From NCBI GenBank assembly GCA_036381275.1, contig DASVDC010000168.1, forward strand, positions 1 through 58,259: a DNA stretch of 58,259 nt. The letters run 5' to 3'. This DNA is from UBA7803 sp036381275 (GTDB lineage: Bacteria > Pseudomonadota > Gammaproteobacteria > Pseudomonadales > Azotimanducaceae). The first letter of the stretch is position 1; every line of letters starts with the position of its first letter. The notes below the pieces were generated by a model. It saw only the letters and a program-made list of their open reading frames with translations. It was not told where the DNA came from and made no database searches. Position numbers and translations under genes: made by a program. Of this stretch, positions 23,871-32,061 are shown piece after piece.

Positions 23871-26393
23871 ATGCGCACGCCCCTGAAGATCCTCCTCGCC
23901 GTTGCCGGACTGGCGCTGGCACTCTTCGTCGCTCTGGTCGTCGTCGTGACCGTGGTCTTCGAACCGGACGACTACCGCGGCTACCTGGTGGCCGCGGTGG
24001 AAGACGCCACCGGCCGGCCGTTCGCGCTCGACGGCGAGCTCGGCCTCGGCGTGCTGCCCTGCTGCAGCGTCGAGCTCGGCCCGGCCCGGCTCGGCAATCC
24101 GGCCGATTTTCCGCCCGGCGACTTCGTCACCGTGCGCGCGGCGTCGGCGAGCCTGAAGCTCTGGCCGCTGCTGTTCGCGCAGGAAGTACGCATCGGCACC
24201 GTCACCCTCGAGGGCGTGAACGTCGCGCTGCTCGTGCGCGAGGACGGTACGGTCAACTGGGAGCTGACGGGCGCGGAGACCGAGCCCGCGGCCACCGAGC
24301 CGGACGCCGGCACGACGCCGCCGCTGCAGGTGGAGGCGCTGCGGGTGATCGACGCGACGCTCGGCTACGAAGACCGGCAGACCGGCGCCGCGTACGCCGT
24401 CACCGGGCTCACCTTGGAAACCGGCCGCATCGACTTCGCCGGGGATCGGCTGGCGCCGCTGCCGGTCGAGCTCGCGCTCACCGCGCGGGATGCCGGCCTC
24501 GACCTGGAAGCGCGCGTCGAAGCCCGGCTGACCGTCGGGCTCGACGGCGATGCGATGACGTTGGACGCCGAGCGCGTCACGCTCGAGGCGGAGCAGACGG
24601 CGCTGACCGTGACCGGCCGCGGGACCGCCGATCTCGCGACCGGCGAGCTCGCCGCCGACGGCACGCTGAGCCTCGCCGAGAGCTCACCCCGGGCGCTGCT
24701 CGCGAAGCTCGCCGGGGATGCGTATCGGCCGGCCGATCCCGCCGCGCTGACCCGTCTCGCCGCGGAAGGACGCTGGCGGGTCGCTGGCGACACCGTCGAA
24801 GTGGAAGCGCTGCGGGTGCGGCTCGACGACTCCGAGCTGACCGCCGCCGCGGTGGCAGAGGCATTCGGCGCCGGGCCGGTGCGCGGCGAGCTGCGCGTGG
24901 ACCGGATGGATCTCGCGCGGTACCTGCCGGCCGAGACGGAGCCGAGCGGTGCAGAAGGACCGCCCGGCAGGCTCGCCGTCGAGGAACTGGTGGCGTCGGC
25001 CCGGCTGGCCGGGGAGGCGCTCGAGCTCGACGTCGCCGCGCGCGCCGAGGGCGGCCGAATCGCGCTCCGCGGCGGCGGCACGCTGGCGGAGGCCGGCCCC
25101 GCGCTCCAGGGCACGCTCGAGCTCACCGACCTGTCGCCGCGCCGGCTGCTGGCGGGGCTCGATGCCGCGCCCGAGACCGCGGACCCGAACGTGCTGAACC
25201 GGCTCGCCGGCACCGCGCGTTGGCAGCTCGGCGCCGATTCGGCGGCGATCGAGGACCTGCGCTGGCAGCTCGACGACACGCGGCTCACCGGCCGGGTCGG
25301 CATCGACGGCTTCGACCGCCCGTCCACCCGGTTCGAGCTCACGATCGACCGGATCGATCTCGACGCCTATCTCCCCCCGGACACGGAGGAAGAAGCGGCA
25401 GAAGCCGAGGCCACGACCGAGATTCCGGTGGAGCTGATCCGCGATCTCGATCTGGCCGGCCAGTTGCGCATCGGTTCGCTCGGGATGATGGATCTGACGC
25501 TGACCGAGCTCGCCGCCGACGTCCGCGCGGCGGACGGCGTGCTGCGTCTGGAACCGATCAGCGCGCGCCTCTACGGCGGCCGCTACGACGGCCGGCTGAC
25601 CGTGGACGCCACCGGCCCGCGGGCGAAGCTCGATCTCGAGCAGCGTCTCTCGGCGGTGCAGGTGGGCGAGCTCGCGCAGAGCTTCTTCGCCTCCGATGCG
25701 CTCAGCGGCTCGCTCACGCTCGAGCTGAAGGGCAGCGGAACCGGGAACGCGCCCGAGGAGCTGCTCGACGGGCTGGCCGGCGCCCTCTCCTTCGAGCTCG
25801 CCGACGGCGTCTACCGCGGCGTCAACCTCGTGCACGAGCTGCGCCGGGCCCGCGCCTCGCTTCGCAACGAGCCCGCGCCGGCGGAGCCGGCGGCGAAGGA
25901 AACGCCGATCCGGACGCTGACCGCCAGCGGGCGTCTCGTGGACGGCGTGCTGCAGACCCATGCGCTCACCGCCGACGCCGGCGGCCTGATGCTCGCCGGC
26001 CGCGGCGGGCTGGACCTGAAGAACCTGGCGCTCGACTACAAGCTCGACGCGAAGCTCTCGGCGGCCGCGGCCGAGGCGGCCAAGCTCGGCGACCTGGCGG
26101 GACTCACGATTCCGCTCGCGCTCGAAGGGCCGGTGACCGCGCCGCGGGTGGCGGTCGACCTGAAGGGCCTGATCGGCGGCAACCTGCGCGAAGCGCTGAC
26201 GCAGAAGGCGCGGGACACGCTCCTCGAGCGCCTCGGCGGCGCCGCCGAAAAGCCGCCCGAGCCCGCGGCCGCGGCACCGGACGCCGCCGGAGACACGCCG
26301 ACGACCAAGCCGCCGGCGGAAGAACCTTCCGTGAAGGACGCGCTCAAACGAAGCCTCCGCGACCTGCTGAAGCCGCCGCCGGAGCCGGACTGA
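23871..26393 (+). CDS. AsmA family envelope protein
   Basis: An 840-residue AsmA-like protein anchored by one N-terminal membrane segment (residues 7-29), with the body in the periplasm. AsmA-like proteins are bridge-like lipid carriers or outer-membrane biogenesis factors. Family signs are the N-terminal TGRPFALDGELGLGVLPCCSVELGPARLGN, then VRIGTVTLEGVNVALLVREDGTVNWEL, repeated beta-strand modules of the type LDDSELTAAA/LDDTRLTGRV, and the C-terminal AsmA_2 segment with GRGGLDLKNLALDYKLDAKL and VAVDLKGLIGGNLREAL. A Pro/Ala-rich tail follows. It stands alone on its strand. Confidence 0.9.
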   Translation: MRTPLKILLAVAGLALALFVALVVVVTVVFEPDDYRGYLVAAVEDATGRPFALDGELGLGVLPCCSVELGPARLGNPADFPPGDFVTVRAASASLKLWPLLFAQEVRIGTVTLEGVNVALLVREDGTVNWELTGAETEPAATEPDAGTTPPLQVEALRVIDATLGYEDRQTGAAYAVTGLTLETGRIDFAGDRLAPLPVELALTARDAGLDLEARVEARLTVGLDGDAMTLDAERVTLEAEQTALTVTGRGTADLATGELAADGTLSLAESSPRALLAKLAGDAYRPADPAALTRLAAEGRWRVAGDTVEVEALRVRLDDSELTAAAVAEAFGAGPVRGELRVDRMDLARYLPAETEPSGAEGPPGRLAVEELVASARLAGEALELDVAARAEGGRIALRGGGTLAEAGPALQGTLELTDLSPRRLLAGLDAAPETADPNVLNRLAGTARWQLGADSAAIEDLRWQLDDTRLTGRVGIDGFDRPSTRFELTIDRIDLDAYLPPDTEEEAAEAEATTEIPVELIRDLDLAGQLRIGSLGMMDLTLTELAADVRAADGVLRLEPISARLYGGRYDGRLTVDATGPRAKLDLEQRLSAVQVGELAQSFFASDALSGSLTLELKGSGTGNAPEELLDGLAGALSFELADGVYRGVNLVHELRRARASLRNEPAPAEPAAKETPIRTLTASGRLVDGVLQTHALTADAGGLMLAGRGGLDLKNLALDYKLDAKLSAAAAEAAKLGDLAGLTIPLALEGPVTAPRVAVDLKGLIGGNLREALTQKARDTLLERLGGAAEKPPEPAAAAPDAAGDTPTTKPPAEEPSVKDALKRSLRDLLKPPPEPD

Positions 26394-26407
26394 GCGACGC
26401 CCCCGCT

Positions 26408-26426
26408 GTGGGAGCGGCCTCCGGCC
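26408..26426 (+). repeat. REP-like arm, truncated
   Basis: GTGGGAGCGGCCTCCGGCC followed by ACATC rather than the CGCGAA seen in other copies; no inverted partner. It lies 15 bases after the asmA-like stop codon. Confidence 0.8.
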
Positions 26427-26488
26427 ACATCTTGGATGAACACCTCCGAAAGGGTGTTACCCGTCTGATCGGATTGACTGTTACCTGA

Positions 26489-26901
26489 CGAAAGTCCGAG
26501 AACGGCGGCTCGAGTCCACCAACGCTCGATTCCAAAGCGCTCTATTCCAAGTGAAGAACCGCGCGTCGGCGTGCCGGGCTGGCGATGAACCGGCGCGTTC
26601 TTCCGCGCGTACGGTTCGCAACAGCGCCCGAATCAAAGCCTGGGAACGGTTGTCGACGTCGGCCGCAGCGCCGGCGGGCGGCCGGCGGTGCGCGTGCGTG
26701 ATCCCGCACCGTACATCCGCCTCGGCCACATCGGGACGGAGCATGGCCCGAATCGATCGATGAAGGCCCGGGGCGAGCGAGATCGACGCTGTACCTCGAA
26801 CATCCCGGCTTTTGATTCGGGCCATGTTCGCGAATTCGATTCGGGCGCTGTTCGCGATTTCGATCCCGGCGAGGTTGCGATTCGATTCGGGCCATGTTGC
26901 G
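26489..26901. repeat. Dispersed repeat region B with six copies of a 17-mer
   Basis: Diverged relative of 14129-14692 with the same ordered blocks: GGCGGCTCGAGT (26504), GCTCTATTCCAA, GCGGTGCGCGTG, CATCCGCCTCGG and CGCTGTACCTCGAACATC (26787). The motif GATTCGGGC-x-x-TGTT occurs in reverse at 26618-26634 and 26738-26754, and forward at 26814-26830, 26838-26854, 26862-26879 (degenerate) and 26884-26901. It lies in the 786-base gene-free gap between the asmA-like and MscS genes. The rest of the gap (26902-27146) shows no gene or further repeat. Confidence 0.75.
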
Positions 26902-27146
26902 TTCGCCGAGGGGCACGGAAGCCGGCCGTGACCGCGCGAATGATCGGCTGATTGCAGAAGTGGTTGCACCCGCGCACGGCAGCATTACGACGAGCGGCAC
27001 CGGTGGCCGCCGCCCGGGGTGTGGTTCGATCCGGCGAGCTCGGCGGTGTGGTTCGAGGAGTGGAAAAGCGGCCGCCGGCCTGGCTGCCCCGGTCCAGGTG
27101 TTACCTATGTGGCCATCTCGTAGCGGCGGCGAATCCCTGAAGAGCA

Positions 27147-27170
27147 TTCGCGGCCGGAGGCCGCTCCCAC
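27147..27170 (-). repeat. REP-like arm at the 3' end of the MscS gene
   Basis: TTCGCGGCCGGAGGCCGCTC then CCAC, the reverse complement of the family arm. On the minus strand it starts 10 bases downstream of the MscS stop codon. It is a single arm without a partner. Confidence 0.85.
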
Positions 27171-27179
27171 AAGAATGGG

Positions 27180-28010
27180 TCAGTCCGCTGCCGGCGGCGC
27201 CGGCACGACGGTCACCGGGAACGGGCGGCTCGCCTCCAGGGTGCGGTGCGGGAACGGGATCTCGATGCCGGCGGCGTCGAACGCGGCCTTGATCTCGGCG
27301 GTCACCGAATTGCGCAGCGCGAGAAAATTCTGCCGCTGGGCCCAGAGCGAGAGCTGCAGCTCGAGCGCCGACTCGCCGAATCCCTGGAAGATGAAGAGCG
27401 GCGCCGGCTCGTCGAGGCAGAGCGGGTTGCGCTCGGCCACGGCGAGCAGTACATCGCGCACCCGGTTGATGTCTTCGGAGTAGGCGACGCCGAGCTTCAG
27501 ATCGAGGCGCCGGATCGGGAACCGGGTCAGGTTGACCACTTCGCTCTTGATCAGCGACTCGTTGGGTATGCGCACGTACAGGTTGTCGAACGTGCGCAGC
27601 TTCACCGAGAGCGCGTCGATCGACAGCACTTCGCCGGTGGTGCCGCCCACCTGGATCGTGTCGCCGACCTCGAACGGCCGCTCGCCGATCAGGAACAGCC
27701 CGCTGATCAGATTGGACGCCGACGTCTGCGACGCGAAGCCGATCGCGACCGTCAGCACGCCCGCCGCGCCCATCAGCACCGCCAGGCTGAAGCCGAGCTC
27801 GCGCAGCGCCGAGGCGAGGAACAGCGCGAGCACCGCATAGAACACCAGCCGGCGGGCGAGCTGGGTGTGATGCACCGAGAACCGCTGTCCCAGCCCGCGC
27901 ACCACCAGGCGTCCGGCCAGCGGCGCGAGCAAGAGCCCGACGATCAGGATCAGCGCCGCGCGGATCAGCATCGCGAGGTTCCCGGGATCGAGCAGGTCGA
28001 ACCCCGCCAT
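27180..28010 (-). CDS. MscS-family mechanosensitive channel
   Basis: A 276-residue small-conductance mechanosensitive channel, about the size of E. coli MscS; releases solutes on hypo-osmotic shock. Three membrane segments span residues 1-100. The pore-lining TM3 region is AAGVLTVAIGFASQTSASNLISGLFLIGERPFEVGDTI, followed by the beta domain (GGTTGEVLSIDALSVKLRTFDN, then VRIPNESLIKSEVVNLTRFP) and the alpha/beta C-terminal vestibule. Its ATG sits 1 base after the stop codon of the upstream DUF432-like gene, with GGAG inside that gene's end, so the two are cotranscribed and probably translationally coupled. Confidence 0.93.
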   Translation of the reverse strand: MAGFDLLDPGNLAMLIRAALILIVGLLLAPLAGRLVVRGLGQRFSVHHTQLARRLVFYAVLALFLASALRELGFSLAVLMGAAGVLTVAIGFASQTSASNLISGLFLIGERPFEVGDTIQVGGTTGEVLSIDALSVKLRTFDNLYVRIPNESLIKSEVVNLTRFPIRRLDLKLGVAYSEDINRVRDVLLAVAERNPLCLDEPAPLFIFQGFGESALELQLSLWAQRQNFLALRNSVTAEIKAAFDAAGIEIPFPHRTLEASRPFPVTVVPAPPAAD

Positions 28011-28011
28011 C

Positions 28012-28824
28012 TCAGGCTCCGTTGCCGAACAAGTGACTGAACGCCCGTACGAGGCTCCCCCGGCCGTGGGCCTCCCGCGGCCCGGAGATCAGCTCCGCGG
28101 CGCCGGCGTACTCGGGCGGCCCGCTACCGATCCGGAGTGCTGCCAGGTCCGACGCGCTGGTGCGCACGAGCGAGACGTTTTCGGTCCACAGGCTCCCGTC
28201 GGCCGCACCGTAGACCGACAGCAGCGGTACCGGGAGCGCGACCTTCTCGAGCGGCAGCGGCGACTCCACCTCGTTGCGGATGTGCACCGGCGTGATCGCG
28301 CGGTGCGCCCGGCGAGGCACTTCCGCGAGCGAGTGCCGCGCGTGGGTGCGGCCGGAATAGCACAGCTCTCCTTCGCGGGTCGACGGGCCGAACCAGGTAT
28401 CGGACATCGCGAGACTCGGCACGTCGCGCAGCAGCACGGGCGGCTCGCCGGCCTCCACCCGCACCGTGACCGGCGAGGACATGTACAGCGTGATCTCTTC
28501 GCCCGACGGCAGGAACACCGGCTGGCGCGGCCGGATCACCACCGGCCGGTCGGCGAGCAGCGGCCGCAGCACGAGCCGGTCGGATGGGCCCCGCAGGATG
28601 AAGCGGTCGAACGCGCCGCCGCCGGCCTCGAGTCCGCCCATTCGCAGCTCCAGCCGGGCGAAACTCGACGCCAGCGTTTCGTCTTCACGGCTGAATGCGA
28701 TCTGCCACTCGCCGGGACCACGATGGACGTCGAGCAGCAGCGGCCCGATCCGCCCGCCGAGACTCTGCCCCTCGGGCACGCGGCGAGGCAGCCACCAGGC
28801 AGCGGTGGGGGTCGTGCTGGACAT
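28012..28824 (-). CDS. DUF432-like protein, coupled to MscS
   Basis: A 270-residue soluble, beta-rich protein with no signal peptide. Its sequence and its one-base spacing before an MscS gene fit the DUF432 family, whose members are found beside mechanosensitive channel genes; the assignment is from memory of the family pattern. Notable text is RFILRGPSDRLVLRPLLADRPVVIRP, FLPSGEEITLYMSSPVTVRV, SDTWFGPSTREGELCYSGRT and HIRNEVESPLPLEKVALPVP. Function is unestablished; the coupling suggests a channel accessory or regulator. The 104 bases upstream separate it from a divergent hydrolase gene. Confidence 0.65.
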   Translation of the reverse strand: MSSTTPTAAWWLPRRVPEGQSLGGRIGPLLLDVHRGPGEWQIAFSREDETLASSFARLELRMGGLEAGGGAFDRFILRGPSDRLVLRPLLADRPVVIRPRQPVFLPSGEEITLYMSSPVTVRVEAGEPPVLLRDVPSLAMSDTWFGPSTREGELCYSGRTHARHSLAEVPRRAHRAITPVHIRNEVESPLPLEKVALPVPLLSVYGAADGSLWTENVSLVRTSASDLAALRIGSGPPEYAGAAELISGPREAHGRGSLVRAFSHLFGNGA

Positions 28825-28928
28825 GAGCGCGCATCCTGCGCAATCACCCCGGTGGACGCAAGCGCGCGGAGCGATCGGGCACGGCGAAGGCGTGCTAACG
28901 TGCAGCGTCGGCAGCGGTGGAGCGACGC

Positions 28929-29708
28929 ATGGCGGCGGTGCGGCTGTTGATCGTGCTGGCGGCGGTCTATCTGGCCGTCTGCGTGCTGCTCTATCTGATC
29001 CAGGACCGGCTGATCTTCCATCCTCGGCCGCTCGTGTCGAATCCCCGCGCCCCGCACCTCGAGGAGCTCGTGCTGCAGCACGACGGCGTGCGGCTGCACG
29101 GGTGGCTCGTCAACGGTGACGCGCCGGGGCCGCTCATCGTCTACTTCGGCGGCAACGCCGAGGAAGTATCCCATCTGACGAGCGTGTTCAGGCGCCTGCC
29201 CGCGCGCACCGCGCTGGTCAACTACCGCGGCTTCGGCGCGAGCGGCGGAGAGCCGAGCGTCGAGCACCTCGTCGCGGATGCGCGTCGTCTGATCCGCCAT
29301 CTGGTGGAGCGTCGCGGTGCCGACCGGCCGCTGATCCTGTTCGGCCGAAGCCTCGGAACCGGCATCGCGGTGGCGGCGGCGGACGTCGCCGAGGTCGACG
29401 GCATGATTCTGCTGAGCCCGTACGTCAGCCTCGAGCGTCTGGCGCGGCGCGTGGTGCCGTTCGTGCCGGTCGGATGGCTGCTGCGACACCGGCTCGATGC
29501 GTCGGCGCATCTCGATGCGCTGCCGGAGCGGGTACTGGTCTTCCATGCCGTCGACGACCCTGTGATCCCGGCCCGCGAGTCGCGCGCGTTCGTCGCGCTG
29601 CTCGACCCGCCGCCGCTGACGGTCACGTTCGAAGCCGACCACGACGTGCCGCTCGACCATCCGGCGTTGTGGCCGCACGTGGTCCGGTTCGTTGACGACA
29701 GCAATTGA
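28929..29708 (+). CDS. Alpha/beta hydrolase, membrane-anchored (BEM46/YfhR-like)
   Basis: A 259-residue serine hydrolase with an N-terminal membrane segment (residues 4-24). The fold is shown by GPLIVYFGGNAEEVS (oxyanion strand), NYRGFGASGGEPS, the nucleophile elbow LFGRSLGTGIA, the acid strand VLVFHAVDDPVIP and the His in ADHDVPLDHP. This matches the BEM46/ABHD13-type family, whose substrates are mostly unknown. ATG 28929 is preferred, with GGTGGAG 6 bases upstream; GTG 28917 is an in-frame alternative. It is followed 71 bases later by envelope lipoprotein genes. Confidence 0.88.
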   Translation: MAAVRLLIVLAAVYLAVCVLLYLIQDRLIFHPRPLVSNPRAPHLEELVLQHDGVRLHGWLVNGDAPGPLIVYFGGNAEEVSHLTSVFRRLPARTALVNYRGFGASGGEPSVEHLVADARRLIRHLVERRGADRPLILFGRSLGTGIAVAAADVAEVDGMILLSPYVSLERLARRVVPFVPVGWLLRHRLDASAHLDALPERVLVFHAVDDPVIPARESRAFVALLDPPPLTVTFEADHDVPLDHPALWPHVVRFVDDSN

Positions 29709-29779
29709 CAAGCCGCACCGCCGAGCGCGGCACGGAGCTTGCACCGCGCATCACGTCAATCGCCGCAGCGAGTATCCCG

Positions 29780-30163
29780 ATGAATGCGAGGCTGAAGTAT
29801 TTACGCATAGCCGTCCCGTTGGCGGCCGCCGCGATCGCCGCGTGTGCCTCCACGCCGGACGTCGACCCGCGCCGGATCCAGCAGGCTCGGATTGCGATCG
29901 AGGAAGCCAAGGAAGTGAACGCCGGCCGGCACGCCGCCGACGTGCTGGCGCGGGCGGAGGAACGCCTGGCCGGGGCGCGTGACGCCATCGAGGCCGGTGA
30001 CGGGGAACGGGCCGAGTGGCTGCTCGACGAAGCGGTCGTGCTCGCCCAGCTCGCGGAAGCGCGGGCGCTCGAGCGCGATTCCCAGCAGGCGCTGGCTCAG
30101 ATCCAGGACAACATGTCCGTGCTCGAGCAGCAGCTCGCGCCGAGCAGCGGCACCCGGAGGTAG
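29780..30163 (+). CDS. DUF4398 lipoprotein
   Basis: A 127-residue predicted lipoprotein: the N-terminal signal with lipobox IAAC is followed by a helical DUF4398-type domain (RRIQQARIAIEEAKEVNAGRHAADVLARAEERLAGARDAI). These short helical-hairpin lipoproteins are usually encoded directly before OmpA-family lipoproteins, as here, and are thought to act in the cell envelope. ATG 29780 begins the signal peptide; GTG and ATG codons further upstream would add non-signal residues. The stop lies 5 bases before the next gene's start, with the next gene's GGAGG inside this gene. Confidence 0.82.
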   Translation: MNARLKYLRIAVPLAAAAIAACASTPDVDPRRIQQARIAIEEAKEVNAGRHAADVLARAEERLAGARDAIEAGDGERAEWLLDEAVVLAQLAEARALERDSQQALAQIQDNMSVLEQQLAPSSGTRR

Positions 30164-30168
30164 CCGAG

Positions 30169-31116
30169 ATGCAAACATCCACGACTACGACCACGAAGAA
30201 AATGCTGCGGCGCAGGAGCGTGCGCGCGGTGCTGGCACCCGCGGCGCTGCTGGCCGCGCTGTTCACCGCGGGCTGCGCCAGCACCGGTGACGAGCCCGTT
30301 CCGGCGCTGCAGGCCGCCGAAGCGCGCTTCGAGGAGCTGCGTTCCACGCCGCGCGTCGAGGAGTTCGCGCGGCGGAACCTCCGTGACGCGGAACGCAACC
30401 TGCAGCTGGCGCGAACCCTGGCCGAGGAAGGCGGCGATCGCGAGGAGATCGAACACTACAGCTTCCTCGCGAGCAGCCACCTCGACATCGCCGAAGCGCG
30501 TCTCAACCGGGGTCTCACCCAGGAAGAGATCAGCACCGCAGATCGGCGCCGTCAGGAGCTGATGCTCGCCGCTGAGCAGCGCCGCGCCGAACAGCAGCGC
30601 ACCCGCGCTAGCGAAGCCGAGCAGCGCGCCGACGAAGCGGAAGCGCGCCTCGCGCTGGCGCAGAGCGAGCTCGAGCAGACGCGGGCCGCCGCGCAGAATC
30701 TGGCGGCGGAGCTCGACGAGCTGAAGGTCCAGCAGGAAGAGCGCGGCACCGTGCTGACGCTGTCCGACGTGGTGTTCGACTTCGACAGCGACCAGCTCAA
30801 TCCCGGCGGACAGCAGACGCTGGCACGCGTGGCCGAGACGTTGAGCGCCGAGTCGAACGCTTACATACTCGTCGAAGGCTACACCGACGCGGTCGGCAGC
30901 GAGTCGTACAACCAGGCGCTGTCGGAACGCCGCGCCAAGGCGGTGAAGGCCGCGCTGGTGAAAGGCGGCCTGCCGGAAGAGCGTATCGACATCGCCGGCC
31001 ACGGCGAAGCGTTTCCGGTGGCGTCGAACGACACGCCGCAGGGCCGGCAGATGAACCGTCGGGTGGAGATCGTGATCTCGAACACCGGCGAGCCGGCGGA
31101 GCCGCGCAGCACCTGA
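30169..31116 (+). CDS. OmpA-family lipoprotein with coiled coil
   Basis: A 315-residue envelope lipoprotein. The signal ends in lipobox FTAGC. A DUF4398-like helical region follows (APALQAAEARFEEL..., RNLRDAERNLQLARTLAEEGG), then a long Glu/Arg/Ala-rich coiled coil (about 125-190). The C-terminal OmpA peptidoglycan-binding domain contains VVFDFDSDQLNPGG, ILVEGYTDAVGSESYNQALSERRAKAVKAAL, GHGEAFPVASNDT and NRRVEIVI. It likely tethers the outer membrane to peptidoglycan. ATG 30169 has GGAGG 8 bases upstream, overlapping the end of the preceding lipoprotein gene, so the pair is an operon. Confidence 0.92.
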   Translation: MQTSTTTTTKKMLRRRSVRAVLAPAALLAALFTAGCASTGDEPVPALQAAEARFEELRSTPRVEEFARRNLRDAERNLQLARTLAEEGGDREEIEHYSFLASSHLDIAEARLNRGLTQEEISTADRRRQELMLAAEQRRAEQQRTRASEAEQRADEAEARLALAQSELEQTRAAAQNLAAELDELKVQQEERGTVLTLSDVVFDFDSDQLNPGGQQTLARVAETLSAESNAYILVEGYTDAVGSESYNQALSERRAKAVKAALVKGGLPEERIDIAGHGEAFPVASNDTPQGRQMNRRVEIVISNTGEPAEPRST

Positions 31117-31146
31117 CCGGACGCCTCCGCCAACGGGAGCGGCCTC

Positions 31147-32061
31147 GTGACAGGACGCGTCGTGCGCCGAAGCTGTGGGAGCGGCCTCCGGCCGCGAATC
31201 ATCGAGGTTCGCGGCCGGAGGCCGCTCCCGCAAGCGGAACGACTCGTACAGACGGCGCTCCTCTGCGCGCTGCTGACCGGTCAGGCCGTCGCGGCGGAGT
31301 TCGTCGCGCCGTTCGTGCCGAGCCCTCAGGAAGACGTGGAGACCATGCTCGAGCTCGCCGCGGTGGGCCCCGGCGATTACCTGATCGACCTCGGCTCCGG
31401 CGACGGGCGTATCGTGATCACGGCGGCGCTGCGCGGCGCGATGGGTCACGGGGTGGAGCTCGACCGGGAGCTGGTCGCGCTGGCCGAGCGCCGCGCCCGG
31501 GACGCCGAAGTCGGCGACCGGGTCAGCTTCGTCCAGGGGGACGTCTTCGACGCCGACATCGGCGCGGCCACCGTCGTGACTCTGTATCTGATGCCGGAGG
31601 TGAATCTGCGGCTGCGGCCGAAGCTGCTCGCCGAGCTCCGGCCGGGCACCCGGGTGGTGTCGAACAGCTTCGACATGGGCGAATGGACCCCCGATCGGCA
31701 CGTCCCGGGCCGCGCCAGCGGCGGCATGATGCTGTGGATCGTGCCGGCGTCGGTGGACGGAAGCTGGCGATTCGACGCAGGCGGCGAAGCGCTGCGCGCG
31801 GAGATCTCCCAGCGTTTCCAGCAGATCGAGGTGACGCTCGAGCGCGGTGACGAGCCGCTGCACGTACTGGAGGCGTCGCTCACCGGCGAGCGGCTGACGC
31901 TGCTCGCGGGCGACGGTCAGCGGCGCTATGCGTTCAGCGGCCGGGTCGAGGGCGGCGCCGTCGAAGGCCTCGTTCAGGTGCACGACGCGGCCGACAGCCG
32001 CGTGCGGCGCTGGCACGGCCGGCGGGTCGCTCAGGAGCGGGCGCCGGCGGAGAGCTCGTAG
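31147..32061 (+). CDS. SAM-dependent methyltransferase, exported-type N-terminus disrupted by REP
   Basis: 304 residues if read from GTG 31147. Residues about 65-180 form a class I methyltransferase domain: DYLIDLGSGDGRIVITAA (SAM-binding motif I), GVELDRELVALAERRA, VSFVQGDVFDADI and TLYLMPEVNLRLRPKLLAELRPG. A hydrophobic signal-like stretch, LVQTALLCALLTGQAVAAEF, lies at about 33-52. Residues about 10-29 are encoded by a REP palindrome, and no ATG or GTG lies between the REP and the signal stretch. The native start was therefore probably lost or displaced by the repeat. The last 31 bases overlap the convergent ligase gene. Similar exported or periplasmic methyltransferase-like proteins of unknown substrate exist. 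Confidence 0.72.
   Translation: MTGRVVRRSCGSGLRPRIIEVRGRRPLPQAERLVQTALLCALLTGQAVAAEFVAPFVPSPQEDVETMLELAAVGPGDYLIDLGSGDGRIVITAALRGAMGHGVELDRELVALAERRARDAEVGDRVSFVQGDVFDADIGAATVVTLYLMPEVNLRLRPKLLAELRPGTRVVSNSFDMGEWTPDRHVPGRASGGMMLWIVPASVDGSWRFDAGGEALRAEISQRFQQIEVTLERGDEPLHVLEASLTGERLTLLAGDGQRRYAFSGRVEGGAVEGLVQVHDAADSRVRRWHGRRVAQERAPAESS
31175..31231. repeat. REP-like inverted pair inside a coding N-terminus
   Basis: First arm GTGGGAGCGGCCTCCGGCC...GAA at 31175-31198, second arm its reverse complement at 31208-31231 (ending CCCGC, one mismatch), with a 9-base loop. A short relic, GGGAGCGGCCTC, lies just upstream at about 31136-31146. Confidence 0.9.

Noticed and set aside
26481..26969. Minus-strand frame of 162 codons in repeat region B
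   Set aside because: Encodes only translated repeat (WPESN, ARIKS), with no match in frame length to region A.
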